The notes: generated from the letters alone by a model not told the origin. Counted from the first letter of the stretch, positions 18,780-30,107 are shown. The stretch is DNA of 44,765 nt from Mycobacterium sp. (GCF_008709575.1 NZ_VYIK01000028.1:1-44765); one strand, 5' to 3'. Numbers and translations are program-made.

Positions 18780-19322
18780 TCAGCGGCCCGCGATGCGCCT
18801 CAATACCTCGCTGTGAAGCTGGAAGCTTTTCTGGTCGGCCAGCACGAACCGCACGGTGCCGACTGACTCGAATCGCGTGATCGTTGCGAGCACCGTGCCC
18901 AGCGCGACCTCGGCAGCCGCTTCCATGGGGTAGCCGAACGCGCCGGTGGAGATGGCCGGGAACGCCACCGACGTCAGGCCGTGGCGGTCGGCAAGCTCCA
19001 GGGCGTTGCGGTAACAGGCTGCCAGAAGTTCGTCTTCGGGTCGGTCCTGTCCGTACACCGGTCCCAGGCAGTGGATCACGTATCGGTTGGGCAGCTGATG
19101 GCCGCTGGTGATGACCGCCTGACCCGGCGAAATGGGAGCCAGTGGACGGCACTCCCGGGCCAGCCCGGGGCCGGCCGCGCGATGGATCGCCCCGGCCACG
19201 CCACCACCGGGCAACAGGTTCGCGTTGGCCGCGTTGACCACCGCGTCGATGTCGGGCTGCGCGACGATGTTGCCGACGACGAGCGCGACCGTGCGACCGT
19301 CGAACGTGACGCTGTCTTCCAT
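18780..19322 (-). CDS. Macrodomain protein (ADP-ribose / O-acetyl-ADP-ribose hydrolase type)
   Basis: 180 residues, one MacroD-like domain. Visible motifs: VVGNIVAQPDIDAVVNAANANLL with the NAAN adenosine-ribose site, the GGGVAGAIHRAAG diphosphate loop, GQAVITSGHQLPNRYVIHCLGP, and AFPAISTGAFGYP. These fit the subclass that removes acetyl from O-acetyl-ADP-ribose or ADP-ribose from protein or nucleic acid. ATG at 19322 gives a normal family length; an in-frame GTG at 19382 would add 20 residues and overlap the upstream gene by 14 bp. Lies just downstream of the small secreted-protein gene on the same strand. Confidence 0.85.
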   Translation of the reverse strand: MEDSVTFDGRTVALVVGNIVAQPDIDAVVNAANANLLPGGGVAGAIHRAAGPGLARECRPLAPISPGQAVITSGHQLPNRYVIHCLGPVYGQDRPEDELLAACYRNALELADRHGLTSVAFPAISTGAFGYPMEAAAEVALGTVLATITRFESVGTVRFVLADQKSFQLHSEVLRRIAGR

Positions 19323-19368
19323 CACCGCCTGGACCGTACGCCGGGCCGGGTCGTGCTCGTTTTTCGCC

Positions 19369-19719
19369 TCATTTGACCGCACCTCCGCATCCTCCCGGCG
19401 GCGCAGGTTGGGGGATGGGCGAATTGTCGGGGTCGATCACGCACGACAGCCCCAGCTGGGTCGGCTCGCCGCCCGACTGGTTAAACCACGGGAAGGTGTA
19501 GCCGCCGTAAAGGATCTGATGCCAGTACGATCCGTCGGGGTATTTCACGCCGTCGCAGTATCCCTCGAACATGTTGCCCATGCCGCCGCCCGGGCAGTAG
19601 CCGGTGAGCGGGTTCGGGATGTGCGGGTCCGGGGCGGGGTCGGCGCGCGTCAGTGGTGCAGCGGCGGTCAGCGCGGCACCTACCGCGCCGGCCACCGCCC
19701 AGTAGAGCAAACGCTTCAT
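19369..19719 (-). CDS. Small secreted mycobacterial protein
   Basis: 116 residues. A Sec-type signal peptide (MKRLLYWAVAGAVGAALTAAAPLTRA) with likely cleavage after TRADP-type Ala, leaving a mature protein of about 90 residues rich in Pro, Gly and Tyr with four or five Cys (GYCPGGG, EGYCDGVKYPDGSYWHQ, GLSCVIDP, GGCGGAVK). The YPDGSYWHQ region resembles several mycobacterial secreted proteins of unknown function. A strong ribosome site AGAGGAGG (19733-19726) precedes the ATG. Disulfide-stabilised and extracellular by inference. Confidence 0.78.
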   Translation of the reverse strand: MKRLLYWAVAGAVGAALTAAAPLTRADPAPDPHIPNPLTGYCPGGGMGNMFEGYCDGVKYPDGSYWHQILYGGYTFPWFNQSGGEPTQLGLSCVIDPDNSPIPQPAPPGGCGGAVK

Positions 19720-20134
19720 CGACCGCCTCCTCTACGCTCCGTAGGTTTGCTGCGGCTGCAGCACATGCCGCGTCTTAGCAGTTCAAAGCTACTCCGTAGC
19801 GCCGGCCGAGGTGACGAAATGATCGAAGTTTGACGAGTTACGCACCGCCGCGGCTAACGAATCGAGGGCCCTCCGCGACGGAGTAGCCGGTGGCGGCAGA
19901 CAGCAGAATTGCGCAAGAGGTTGGTCGAAAACCGCCACCGGTGTTCGCGATGTGGCGATGCCGCCGCACATCCGCCCGGGCTGAAGGCGCATTTGCGTCA
20001 TCATGTTGGGCAGCAGGTTTACAGCGCTGCCCACCACGAACTGAGCAAAAAACGCGCGGGCAGCCGGCCCGGCGGCGCAGGCGACAGCAGCTTGGGCAAC
20101 GCCCGAGTCGCAGACTGAGACTTTTCCGGGTCAG
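19720..20134. other. Intergenic region with repeated CTCCGTAG elements
   Basis: No convincing gene. It is the divergent region between the secreted-protein gene and the BLUF gene. It holds CTACG-CTC-CGTAG (19732-19744) next to the ribosome site of the secreted-protein gene, GCTAC-TCC-GTAGC (19788-19800), and ACGGAGTAGC (19878-19887), an inverted copy of ten bases of the second element. They may be binding sites for one regulator. Short reading frames on both strands here have no recognisable content. Confidence 0.5.
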
Positions 20135-20623
20135 ATGCCCGCTGATACTGGCCCAATGGAGCCAGTCCGTCCCAACGGCGATCCCGCTGGTGTTTTCCGG
20201 CTGATGTATCGCAGCCACAGCCGTATCTCGCCGGAGAACCGTAAGACCGCGCTGGGCAACCTTTTCAGTGTGGCCCGCCGCAAAAATAAGGAATTGAACA
20301 TCACGGGTGCCCTGCTGATCTGGGGCGACTCATTCGTGCAGACGCTCGAAGGCCAGGAAAACGCTGTCCGGACGCTGTTCGCGACAATCGAGCGCGACGA
20401 ACGACACGAGCACGTCACGGTCCTGGAAGAGGGCACGGTTCCCGAACGGGTCTTCTCCCGCTGGGCGATGGCTCGGGTGTCGGAGGACGGTGAGCCCGAC
20501 ATCCCGCTGATCGCGAAGAGCGACGGCATCGCGCCTGCCGCCGGCCGGGGCACCACCTCAGAGCAGGATTCGGTCTTGGAGGTCATGCGCGCAGCCGCCC
20601 GTGGCACGGCTCCCGCGACCTAG
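20135..20623 (+). CDS. BLUF-domain blue-light sensor protein
   Basis: 162 residues. Residues about 18-117 form a BLUF (FAD-binding blue-light sensor) domain: FRLMYRSHS, NKELNITGALLIWGDSFVQTLEG, RTLFATIERDERH and FSRWAMARV. Residues that define photochemistry in AppA (Tyr21, Asn45, Gln63, Trp104, Met106) correspond to Tyr25, Asn51, Gln69, Trp110 and Met112; the Asn-Gln-Trp-Met spacing is identical and Tyr is two residues further away. No output domain is attached beyond a tail of about 45 residues rich in Ala and Gly, so signalling would have to be through protein contact. Start at ATG 20135; ATG at 20156 (MEPVRPNG) is also possible. No counterpart is expected near argS in M. tuberculosis. Confidence 0.85.
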   Translation: MPADTGPMEPVRPNGDPAGVFRLMYRSHSRISPENRKTALGNLFSVARRKNKELNITGALLIWGDSFVQTLEGQENAVRTLFATIERDERHEHVTVLEEGTVPERVFSRWAMARVSEDGEPDIPLIAKSDGIAPAAGRGTTSEQDSVLEVMRAAARGTAPAT

Positions 20624-20678
20624 CCTGAATCCGGCCTGAATCCGGCCTGAATCCGGCCTGAATCCGGCCTGAATCCGG
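20624..20678. repeat. Five perfect tandem copies of an 11-bp unit
   Basis: cctgaatccgg occurs five times without a mismatch, beginning at the first base after the BLUF gene stop codon. The unit is about one DNA helical turn and not a multiple of three. It may be a variable-number tandem repeat or a set of phased binding sites. Confidence 0.95.
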
Positions 20679-20709
20679 CGGTAACGCATCGGGTGGAGCA
20701 GTTAATGGC

Positions 20710-20725
20710 CCTCGCCTGCGCGAGG
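20710..20725. terminator. Possible hairpin downstream of the BLUF gene
   Basis: CCTCGC-CTGC-GCGAGG forms a 6-bp GC-rich stem with a tetraloop in the otherwise featureless gap 20679-20920. No T-tract follows, so a terminator role is only a guess. Confidence 0.3.
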
Positions 20726-20920
20726 TGTCTTCGACCGGCCGATTGTGCTCCGGGACGAACATTTCGCCGACGCGGCAGCCGTCAGCGTCGAAGGAGCAGG
20801 GCGCTCAACCAAGGCCTCGCCGCGCAGTGCGTGCACCGGATCGACGGGCATTGTTCGCGGAACGCGCCGCCGCCAGTTGCACGTGTCCTACAGTGCATCG
20901 TGTTTGTGCTGGTCAGATAG

Positions 20921-20993
20921 TGCCCCCGGCAGGATTCGAACCTGCGGCCTTCTGCTCCGGAGGCAGACGCTCTATCCCCTGAGCTACGGGGGC
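20921..20993 (-). tRNA. tRNA-Arg, anticodon CCG
   Basis: Read on the minus strand, 73 nt fold into a cloverleaf: acceptor stem GCCCCCG / CGGGGGC with discriminator A, D-arm GCTC..GAGC, anticodon stem TCTGC / GCAGA with loop CTCCGGA (anticodon CCG, reading CGG), and T-arm CGCAGGTTCGAATCCTGCG-like. The 3' CCA is not encoded. It lies just upstream of and divergent from argS, whose product charges this tRNA. Confidence 0.96.
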
Positions 20994-21093
20994 GCACGCG
21001 CAAGATGCTGCGCCAGCGGGCCCCGACAGACTAGCGCATAACGGCAGGCTGCCGGGCAGCGGAGCAGGCTCGGGCCATGATCGCCCCAGCCAA

Positions 21094-21099
21094 TAGGAT
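21094..21099 (+). promoter_or_regulatory. -10 box for a probably leaderless argS mRNA
   Basis: TAGGAT fits TANNNT and ends six bases before the argS GTG (21106). With normal spacing, transcription would start on the first base of the start codon. No clear Shine-Dalgarno sequence is present, as expected for a leaderless message. No good -35 hexamer is seen. Confidence 0.5.
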
Positions 21100-21105
21100 A
21101 TCGGG

Positions 21106-22758
21106 GTGACACCCGCCGATCTGGCCGAGCTGCTCAAGACCACCGCGGCCGCGGTGTTGGCCGAGCACGGCCTCGACGCCGCCGCGCTGCCACCGATGGT
21201 CGCCGTCGAGCGCCCGCGCAACCCCGCGCACGGCGACTACGCCAGCAACCTGGCGCTGCAGGTCGCCGGAAAGGTCGGCGCCAACCCGCGCGAACTGGCC
21301 GGCTGGCTCGCCGAGGCGCTGACCAAGGCTGACGGAATCGCCTCGGCCGAAATGGCCGGTCCGGGCTTTATCAACCTGCGACTGAAGCCGTCGGCGCAGG
21401 GCGCCATCGTCGACAACATCATCGAGGCGGGCGTCACCTTCGGTCACTCCACTACCCAGGCCGGTCACAAGATCAACCTGGAATTCGTCTCGGCCAACCC
21501 GACCGGCCCCATTCATATCGGTGGTACCCGCTGGGCCGCCGTGGGCGACGCGCTGGGCCGGTTGCTGTCGACGCAGGGCGCGCAGGTGGTGCGCGAGTAC
21601 TACTTCAACGACCACGGCGCGCAGATCGACCGGTTCACGAATTCGCTGATCGCCGCCGCCAAAGGACAGCCGACGCCCGAGGACGGCTATGCCGGCAGCT
21701 ACATCGCCGACATCGCCGCCCAGGTTCTGCAGCAGGTGCCCGATGCCCTGACGCTGCCCGAGACCGAGCAGCACGAAACATTCCGCCGAGTCGGCGTCGA
21801 GTTGATGTTCGCGCACATCAAGCAGTCGCTGCACGAGTTCGGCACCGACTTCGACGTCTACACCCACGAAGAGTCGATGCACACCAGCGGGCGCGTCGAC
21901 GAGGCGATCGCGCAGCTGCGCGAACGGGGGAACATCTACGAAAAAGACGGCGCTGTATGGCTTCGCACCAGCGCGTTCGGTGATGACAAGGACCGTGTCG
22001 TGATCAAGAGCGACGGGCGCCCGGCCTACATCGCCGGTGATCTGGCCTACTACCTCGACAAGCGTAAACGCGGCTTCGACCTGTGCATCTACATGCTCGG
22101 GGCCGACCACCACGGCTACATCTCGCGGCTCAAGGCGGCCGCGGCGGCTTTCGGCGACGACCCGGCCACCGTCGAGGTGCTCATCGGCCAGATGGTGAAC
22201 CTGGTCCGCGACGGCCAGCCGGTGAAGATGAGCAAGCGGGCCGGCACCGTGATCACCCTCGACGACCTGGTCGAGGCGATCGGCGTCGACGCCGCGCGCT
22301 ACAGCCTGATCCGCTCCTCGGTCGACACCCCGATCGACATCGACCTGGCCCTGTGGTCGTCGGCGTCCAACGAAAACCCGGTCTATTACGTGCAGTACGC
22401 GCATGCCCGGCTCTGCGCGCTGGCCCGCAACGCTGCCGAGCTGGGACTGACCGCCGCGACCGACCATCTCGAACTGCTCACCCACGACAAGGAGGGCACG
22501 CTGATCCGCGCTCTCGGCGAGTTCCCCCGGGTGCTCGAGACCGCGGCGTCCCTGCGCGAACCGCACCGGGTGTGCCGCTACCTGGAAGATCTCGCCGGTG
22601 ATTACCACCGGTTCTATGATTCGTGCCGGGTGTTGCCGCAGGGCGACGAGCAGCCCAACCAGTTGCACACAGCGCGTTTGGCGCTGTGCCAGGCCACTCG
22701 CCAGGTTATCGCCAACGGGTTGGCCATTCTGGGAGTCAGCGCTCCGGAGCGAATGTGA
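21106..22758 (+). CDS. argS: Arginyl-tRNA synthetase
   Basis: 550-residue class I synthetase, matching the mycobacterial family length. Order: N-terminal Add-1 domain (about 1-110), catalytic Rossmann fold with the HIGH-type motif HIGG (137-140, after SANPTGP), the [12 protein letters not shown] region, KMSK at 374-377, and an alpha-helical anticodon-binding domain to the end (DALSS-type region near 450-550). Catalyses ATP-dependent arginylation of tRNA-Arg in the cytoplasm. First gene of an operon running through lysA, thrA, thrC and thrB; its stop overlaps the lysA start as GTGA. GTG start is supported by the -10 box immediately upstream. Confidence 0.97.
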   Translation: MTPADLAELLKTTAAAVLAEHGLDAAALPPMVAVERPRNPAHGDYASNLALQVAGKVGANPRELAGWLAEALTKADGIASAEMAGPGFINLRLKPSAQGAIVDNIIEAGVTFGHSTTQAGHKINLEFVSANPTGPIHIGGTRWAAVGDALGRLLSTQGAQVVREYYFNDHGAQIDRFTNSLIAAAKGQPTPEDGYAGSYIADIAAQVLQQVPDALTLPETEQHETFRRVGVELMFAHIKQSLHEFGTDFDVYTHEESMHTSGRVDEAIAQLRERGNIYEKDGAVWLRTSAFGDDKDRVVIKSDGRPAYIAGDLAYYLDKRKRGFDLCIYMLGADHHGYISRLKAAAAAFGDDPATVEVLIGQMVNLVRDGQPVKMSKRAGTVITLDDLVEAIGVDAARYSLIRSSVDTPIDIDLALWSSASNENPVYYVQYAHARLCALARNAAELGLTAATDHLELLTHDKEGTLIRALGEFPRVLETAASLREPHRVCRYLEDLAGDYHRFYDSCRVLPQGDEQPNQLHTARLALCQATRQVIANGLAILGVSAPERM

Positions 22759-24190
22759 ACGCCCACCCGGCCGGCCCCCGGCATGCCGAAGAAATCCACC
22801 ACTCGGACGTTCCGCCGCGGCCGCAGACGGCGCACGAGCTGCTGCAGCTTGCTCCGAATATCTGGCCGCACAACGCATTTCGTGATGACGATGGAGTCGT
22901 GAAGATTGCCGGCGTGGCAGTGACCGAGTTGGCGCAACAGTACGGCACACCGCTGTTCGTCATCGACGAAGACGATTTCCGCTCGCGCTGCCGGGAAATC
23001 GCGACCGCCTTCGGTGGCGGACACAACGTGTACTACGCCGCCAAAGCATTCCTGTCCGGCGAGATCGCACGCTGGGTCGACGAGGAAGGCCTGTCGTTGG
23101 ACGTGTCCAGCGGCGGGGAGCTCGCCGTGGCGCTGCACGCACATTTCCCCGCGGAGCGGATCGCTCTGCACGGCAACAACAAATCGGTCGCAGAGCTGAC
23201 GATGGCGGTCAAAGCCGGCGTCGGCCATGTCGTCGTGGACTCGATGACCGAGATCGAGCGCCTCGACGCCGTCGCCGCCGAGGCCGGCATCGTCCAGGAC
23301 GTGCTGGTCCGTGTCACAGTCGGTGTGGAAGCGCACACCCACGAGTTCATCGCCACCGCACACGAAGACCAGAAATTCGGGCTCTCACTGGCCACCGGGG
23401 CGGCGATGGCGGCGGTGCGACGGGTCTTCGCCGCCGACCACCTCAGACTGGTGGGCCTGCACAGTCATATCGGTTCGCAGATCTTCGAGGTCGGCGGATT
23501 CGAACTCGCCGCCCACCGTGTCATCGGTCTGCTGCGCGACATCGTGGCCGAGTTCGGCGTGGACAAGACCACCCAGATCCGCACCGTCGACCTCGGGGGC
23601 GGCCTGGGGATCTCCTATCTGCCGACCGACGACCCACCGCCGGTGGGCGAGCTGGCGGCTAAACTCGGCGCGATCGTGCGCACCGAATCGGCGGCGGTGG
23701 GCCTGCCCGCTCCCAGGCTGGTCGTCGAGCCCGGCCGGGCGATCGCGGGGCCGGGGACCATCACCCTCTATGAGGTCGGCACCGTCAAGGACGTCGCGGT
23801 CAGCGCCACCGCGCAGCGTCGTTACGTCAGCGTCGACGGCGGCATGAGTGACAACATCCGCACCGCGCTCTACGGCGCCGCATACGACGTGCGGTTGGTC
23901 TCCAGGGCCGGGGACGCGGTCCCGGCGCTCGCCCGTCTCGTGGGAAAGCACTGCGAAAGCGGTGACATCGTCGTGCGCGATACCTGGCTTCCCGACGACA
24001 TAGCACCCGGGGATCTCGTCGGGGTGGCTGCAACGGGTGCCTATTGCTATGCGCTGTCGAGCCGCTACAACCTGGTCGGTCGGCCCGCGGTGGTGGCGGT
24101 GCGCGACGGGCGGGCCCGCCTGGTCCTGCGCAGGGAAACGGTCGAAGACCTGCTGAGTCTGGAAGTGGCGGGACGAGAGGAACGGCGCCC

Positions 24191-24194
<4 letters not shown>
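22755..24194 (+). CDS. lysA: Diaminopimelate decarboxylase
   Basis: 479 residues, PLP-dependent fold-type III enzyme that converts meso-diaminopimelate to lysine, the last step of lysine synthesis. PLP-binding Lys97 lies in YYAAKAF; further landmarks are HSHIGSQ, the phosphate-binding [10 protein letters not shown], and [10 protein letters not shown], with the active-site Cys in GKHCESGD and the C-terminal [12 protein letters not shown]. The GTG start overlaps the argS stop; it makes the protein about 30 residues longer at the N-terminus than the M. tuberculosis annotation (which begins near MNELLHLAPN), so a later start is possible although no good codon is obvious. Overlaps thrA by ATGA. 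Confidence 0.96.
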
Positions 24195-27569
<3,375 letters not shown>

Positions 27570-27580
27570 TGGTGCACAGC

Positions 27581-27605
27581 CCGGAACGAGGTTTCTTGCT
27601 TCCGG
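27581..27605 (+). terminator. Candidate thr operon terminator
   Basis: CCGGAA (27581-27586) pairs with TTCCGG (27600-27605) around a 13-nt loop, starting 12 bases after the thrB stop. The right arm overlaps the proposed -35 box of rho. The stem is short and lacks a U-tract. Confidence 0.35.
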
Positions 27606-27624
27606 CAACGAAGCGCGTTATCCT
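27596..27624 (+). promoter_or_regulatory. rho promoter
   Basis: TTGCTT (27596-27601), a 17-bp spacer and TATCCT (27619-27624) make a good SigA-type promoter. Transcription would begin near 27631, giving rho an untranslated leader of about 200 nt. Confidence 0.6.
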
Positions 27625-27697
27625 CGGAGCCGTCCAGCAATCGCAGCATCTGTTCCTGCGTTTACACCAGGACTACCACCAATTCTTCTCCTGGACG

Positions 27698-27721
27698 ATG
27701 GTTCGCCGTCTATGCCGCTAA
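27698..27721 (+). other. Seven-codon upstream reading frame in the rho leader
   Basis: ATG GTT CGC CGT CTA TGC CGC TAA encodes MVRRLCR within the predicted 5' leader, about 110 nt before the rho start. Two arginines, a rare CTA Leu codon and a Cys stand in a row. No strong ribosome site precedes it. Just upstream, CCAGGA (27667-27672) can pair with TCCTGG (27689-27694). Translation is unproven. Confidence 0.3.
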
Positions 27722-27829
27722 TCCCGGCGATCACCGTTGCAGAGTCGATGGTTGGCAGCACTCGGCGATTTGGCTGAATGCAACGAACCCCTCGCATGAG
27801 CCGATCAGCGAGGGGAAGAAAGGAAATCC

Positions 27830-29653
27830 GTGACTGAAACGGACCTCATCACGGCTGGCGACAACACCGACGACAACACGTTGTCGAATTCCGTGACCAC
27901 AAGCACCGCCAGCGCCCCGGATGTGTCGGCGTCAGCGGTGGAGATCAACTCCGGGTCGGACGGCTCGCTGTCCACCATGGTCTTGCCTGAACTGCGGGCA
28001 CTGGCCAATCGGGTCGGTGTCAAGGGGGCTTCGGGAATGCGTAAGAACGAACTCATCGCCGCGATCCGGCAAACCCAGGGGCACGCCAACGGCGCGTCGG
28101 CCGACAACAGCGGCGAGCCCACGACCTGCAACAGCGCCCCCGCCGCCCCGGCCGAGGTGGCCGGGGCTCCCCGACAGGAACGGCGCGTCGGCACACCGGA
28201 GGCTGCGAGCGCGGATGCCGCTGCGCCCGACCGCGGTGAGCAGGAGGTAACGGCCGGGGAGTCCGACACCGCCCCTCGGCACACCGCGCCAGAGGAGCGC
28301 GGGCCGGATAAGGCGTCGGACACCGGCGGCGACCAAAGCGCCGACCAAAGCGCCGACCAACAGGGCCAAGACGGGTCCGGGCAACAGAACCGGGGTGGCG
28401 ACGACGACGGTGAAGGACGGCAGGGCCGCCGGGGTCGGCGGTTCCGGGAACGCAGGCGCCGCGGGGAGCGGTCCAGCGAGGGCGGGGAAGCCGAACTGCG
28501 CGAGGACGACGTCGTCCAGCCGGTGGCCGGCATTCTCGACGTGCTGGACAACTACGCATTCGTGCGCACATCCGGGTATCTGGCGGGCCCGCACGACGTC
28601 TACGTCTCGATGAACATGGTCCGCAAGCATGGTCTGCGCCGCGGCGATGCGGTGACCGGCGCCGTGCGGGTGCCCAAGGAGGGTGAGCAGCCCAATCAGC
28701 GGCAGAAGTTCAACCCGCTGGTTCGGCTCGACAGCGTCAACGGTGGCCCGGTCGAGGACGCCAAGAAGCGCCCGGAGTTCGGCAAACTCACCCCGCTGTA
28801 CCCAAACCAGCGGCTGCGCCTGGAAACCACCACCGAGCGGCTGACCACCCGCGTCATCGACCTGATCATGCCGATCGGCAAGGGGCAGCGCGCATTGATC
28901 GTCTCGCCGCCCAAAGCCGGCAAGACCACCATCTTGCAGGACATCGCCAACGCGATCACCAAGAACAACCCGGAATGCCACCTGATGGTTGTGCTCGTCG
29001 ACGAGCGTCCCGAAGAGGTCACCGACATGCAGCGCTCGGTCAAGGGCGAGGTCATCGCCTCCACGTTCGACCGGCCGCCGTCGGACCACACGTCGGTCGC
29101 CGAACTGGCGATCGAACGCGCCAAGCGGCTTGTCGAACAGGGCAAAGACGTCGTGGTGCTGCTCGACTCGATCACCCGGCTGGGGCGTGCCTACAACAAC
29201 GCCTCGCCGGCGTCCGGGCGCATCCTGTCCGGCGGTGTCGACTCGACGGCGTTATACCCACCGAAACGCTTCCTGGGCGCGGCGCGCAACATCGAGGAAG
29301 GCGGATCGCTGACCATCATCGCCACCGCGATGGTCGAGACCGGCTCTACCGGGGACACGGTGATTTTCGAGGAGTTCAAGGGCACCGGCAACGCCGAGCT
29401 CAAGCTGGACCGCAAGATCGCGGAACGCCGGGTCTTCCCCGCGGTCGACGTGAATCCCTCCGGCACCCGCAAAGACGAACTGCTGTTGTCGCCCGACGAG
29501 TTCGCGATCGTGCACAAGCTGCGTCGGGTGCTGTCCGGGCTGGATTCTCATCAAGCCATTGACCTGCTGATCTCGCAGCTGCGCAAGACCAAGAACAACT
29601 ACGAGTTCTTGGTTCAGGTGTCCAAGACGACCCCGGGCATCGACACCGACTAA
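27830..29653 (+). CDS. rho: Transcription termination factor Rho
   Basis: 607-residue RNA-dependent helicase that ends transcription. Residues about 40-85 form the Rho-N helical domain (MVLPELRALANRVGVKGASGMRKNELIAAI). A long, low-complexity insertion (about 90-220) rich in Ala, Asp, Gln, Gly and Arg, ending in a very basic RGRRGRRFRERRRRGER, precedes the RNA-binding cold-shock-like domain; such an insertion is typical of actinobacterial Rho and adds RNA affinity. The ATPase core has Walker A PPKAGKTT with Lys365, VVLVDERPEEVTDM, and VVLLDSITRLGRAYN. GTG start preceded by the ribosome site gaagaaagga. The long leader with a short upstream frame suggests autoregulation, which is known for rho in several bacteria. 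Confidence 0.97.
   Translation: MTETDLITAGDNTDDNTLSNSVTTSTASAPDVSASAVEINSGSDGSLSTMVLPELRALANRVGVKGASGMRKNELIAAIRQTQGHANGASADNSGEPTTCNSAPAAPAEVAGAPRQERRVGTPEAASADAAAPDRGEQEVTAGESDTAPRHTAPEERGPDKASDTGGDQSADQSADQQGQDGSGQQNRGGDDDGEGRQGRRGRRFRERRRRGERSSEGGEAELREDDVVQPVAGILDVLDNYAFVRTSGYLAGPHDVYVSMNMVRKHGLRRGDAVTGAVRVPKEGEQPNQRQKFNPLVRLDSVNGGPVEDAKKRPEFGKLTPLYPNQRLRLETTTERLTTRVIDLIMPIGKGQRALIVSPPKAGKTTILQDIANAITKNNPECHLMVVLVDERPEEVTDMQRSVKGEVIASTFDRPPSDHTSVAELAIERAKRLVEQGKDVVVLLDSITRLGRAYNNASPASGRILSGGVDSTALYPPKRFLGAARNIEEGGSLTIIATAMVETGSTGDTVIFEEFKGTGNAELKLDRKIAERRVFPAVDVNPSGTRKDELLLSPDEFAIVHKLRRVLSGLDSHQAIDLLISQLRKTKNNYEFLVQVSKTTPGIDTD
28331..28354 (+). repeat. In-frame 12-bp tandem repeat within rho
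   Basis: GACCAAAGCGCC occurs twice in tandem, with a third partial copy, encoding a DQSA repeat in the low-complexity insertion. Its length is a multiple of three, so copy changes would keep the frame. Confidence 0.85.
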
Positions 29654-29724
29654 CCGGGGCGCAAGCCCGACCCGGCAGTGCCCGACGGCGCCGCGTCGTG
29701 GGCCCTGCGCGGGCATCCGCGGGT

Positions 29725-29754
29725 TTGGGCTCGACGTGGTCGAGCTGGCATAAT
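29725..29754 (+). promoter_or_regulatory. Possible rpmE promoter with internal inverted repeat
   Basis: TTGGGC (29725-29730) and CATAAT (29749-29754) are separated by 18 bp. Within the spacer lies CTCGAC-gtg-GTCGAG (29730-29744), a perfect 6-bp inverted repeat placed where a repressor would block RNA polymerase. Confidence 0.4.
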
Positions 29755-29840
29755 CAACCGCCGACACCTCCGGTCCCGGTTCACGTCCCACCGGCAGTCC
29801 GATGCGGGCGACCCGGCGGCCGACGATAGAAGAGGGCATC

Positions 29841-30107
29841 ATGAAATCTGGCATTCATCCGGCCTACGGTGAGACCACCGTTGTCTGCGGTTGCGGCAAC
29901 ACCTTCCAAACCCGCAGCACCAAAGAAGGCGGCCGCATCGTGGTCGAGGTGTGCTCGCAATGCCACCCGTTTTACACCGGTAAGCAGAAAATCTTGGACA
30001 GCGGCGGTCGAGTGGCCCGCTTCGAGAAGCGCTACGGCCAAAGGAAGGCGGGCACGAAGGCCGCCAAGACCGTCGCAGCTGACGCAGCCCCGAAAGCCGG
30101 CAAGTAG
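29841..30107 (+). CDS. rpmE: 50S ribosomal protein L31, zinc-binding form
   Basis: 88 residues. The four zinc-binding cysteines of the C+ type are present: CGC (Cys16, Cys18) and CSQC (Cys38, Cys41), followed by HPFYTGKQK and [10 protein letters not shown]. An Ala/Lys-rich tail of about 20 residues extends the C-terminus. ATG at 29841 ([10 protein letters not shown]) is the conserved start and has a good ribosome site (agaagaggg); an upstream in-frame ATG at 29802 is not conserved. The location between rho and prfA matches M. tuberculosis Rv1298. Other mycobacteria use a zinc-free paralogue when zinc is scarce; that paralogue is not in this window. Confidence 0.96.
   Translation: MKSGIHPAYGETTVVCGCGNTFQTRSTKEGGRIVVEVCSQCHPFYTGKQKILDSGGRVARFEKRYGQRKAGTKAAKTVAADAAPKAGK

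Noticed and set aside
19838..20218. 126-residue minus-strand frame upstream of and overlapping the BLUF gene start
   Set aside because: Cys/Arg/His-rich with no domain, overlaps the BLUF start, and has no ribosome site; most likely random.
20725..20982. Plus-strand frame ending in PPAGFEPAAFCSGGRRSIP
   Set aside because: The C-terminal peptide is the usual artefact of translating the reverse strand of a tRNA gene.
21031..22950. 639-residue open frame on the minus strand
   Set aside because: It lies antisense to argS and the start of lysA. Long open antisense frames are normal in GC-rich DNA with strong third-position GC; the translation is His/Arg/Gly/Val-rich with no domain.
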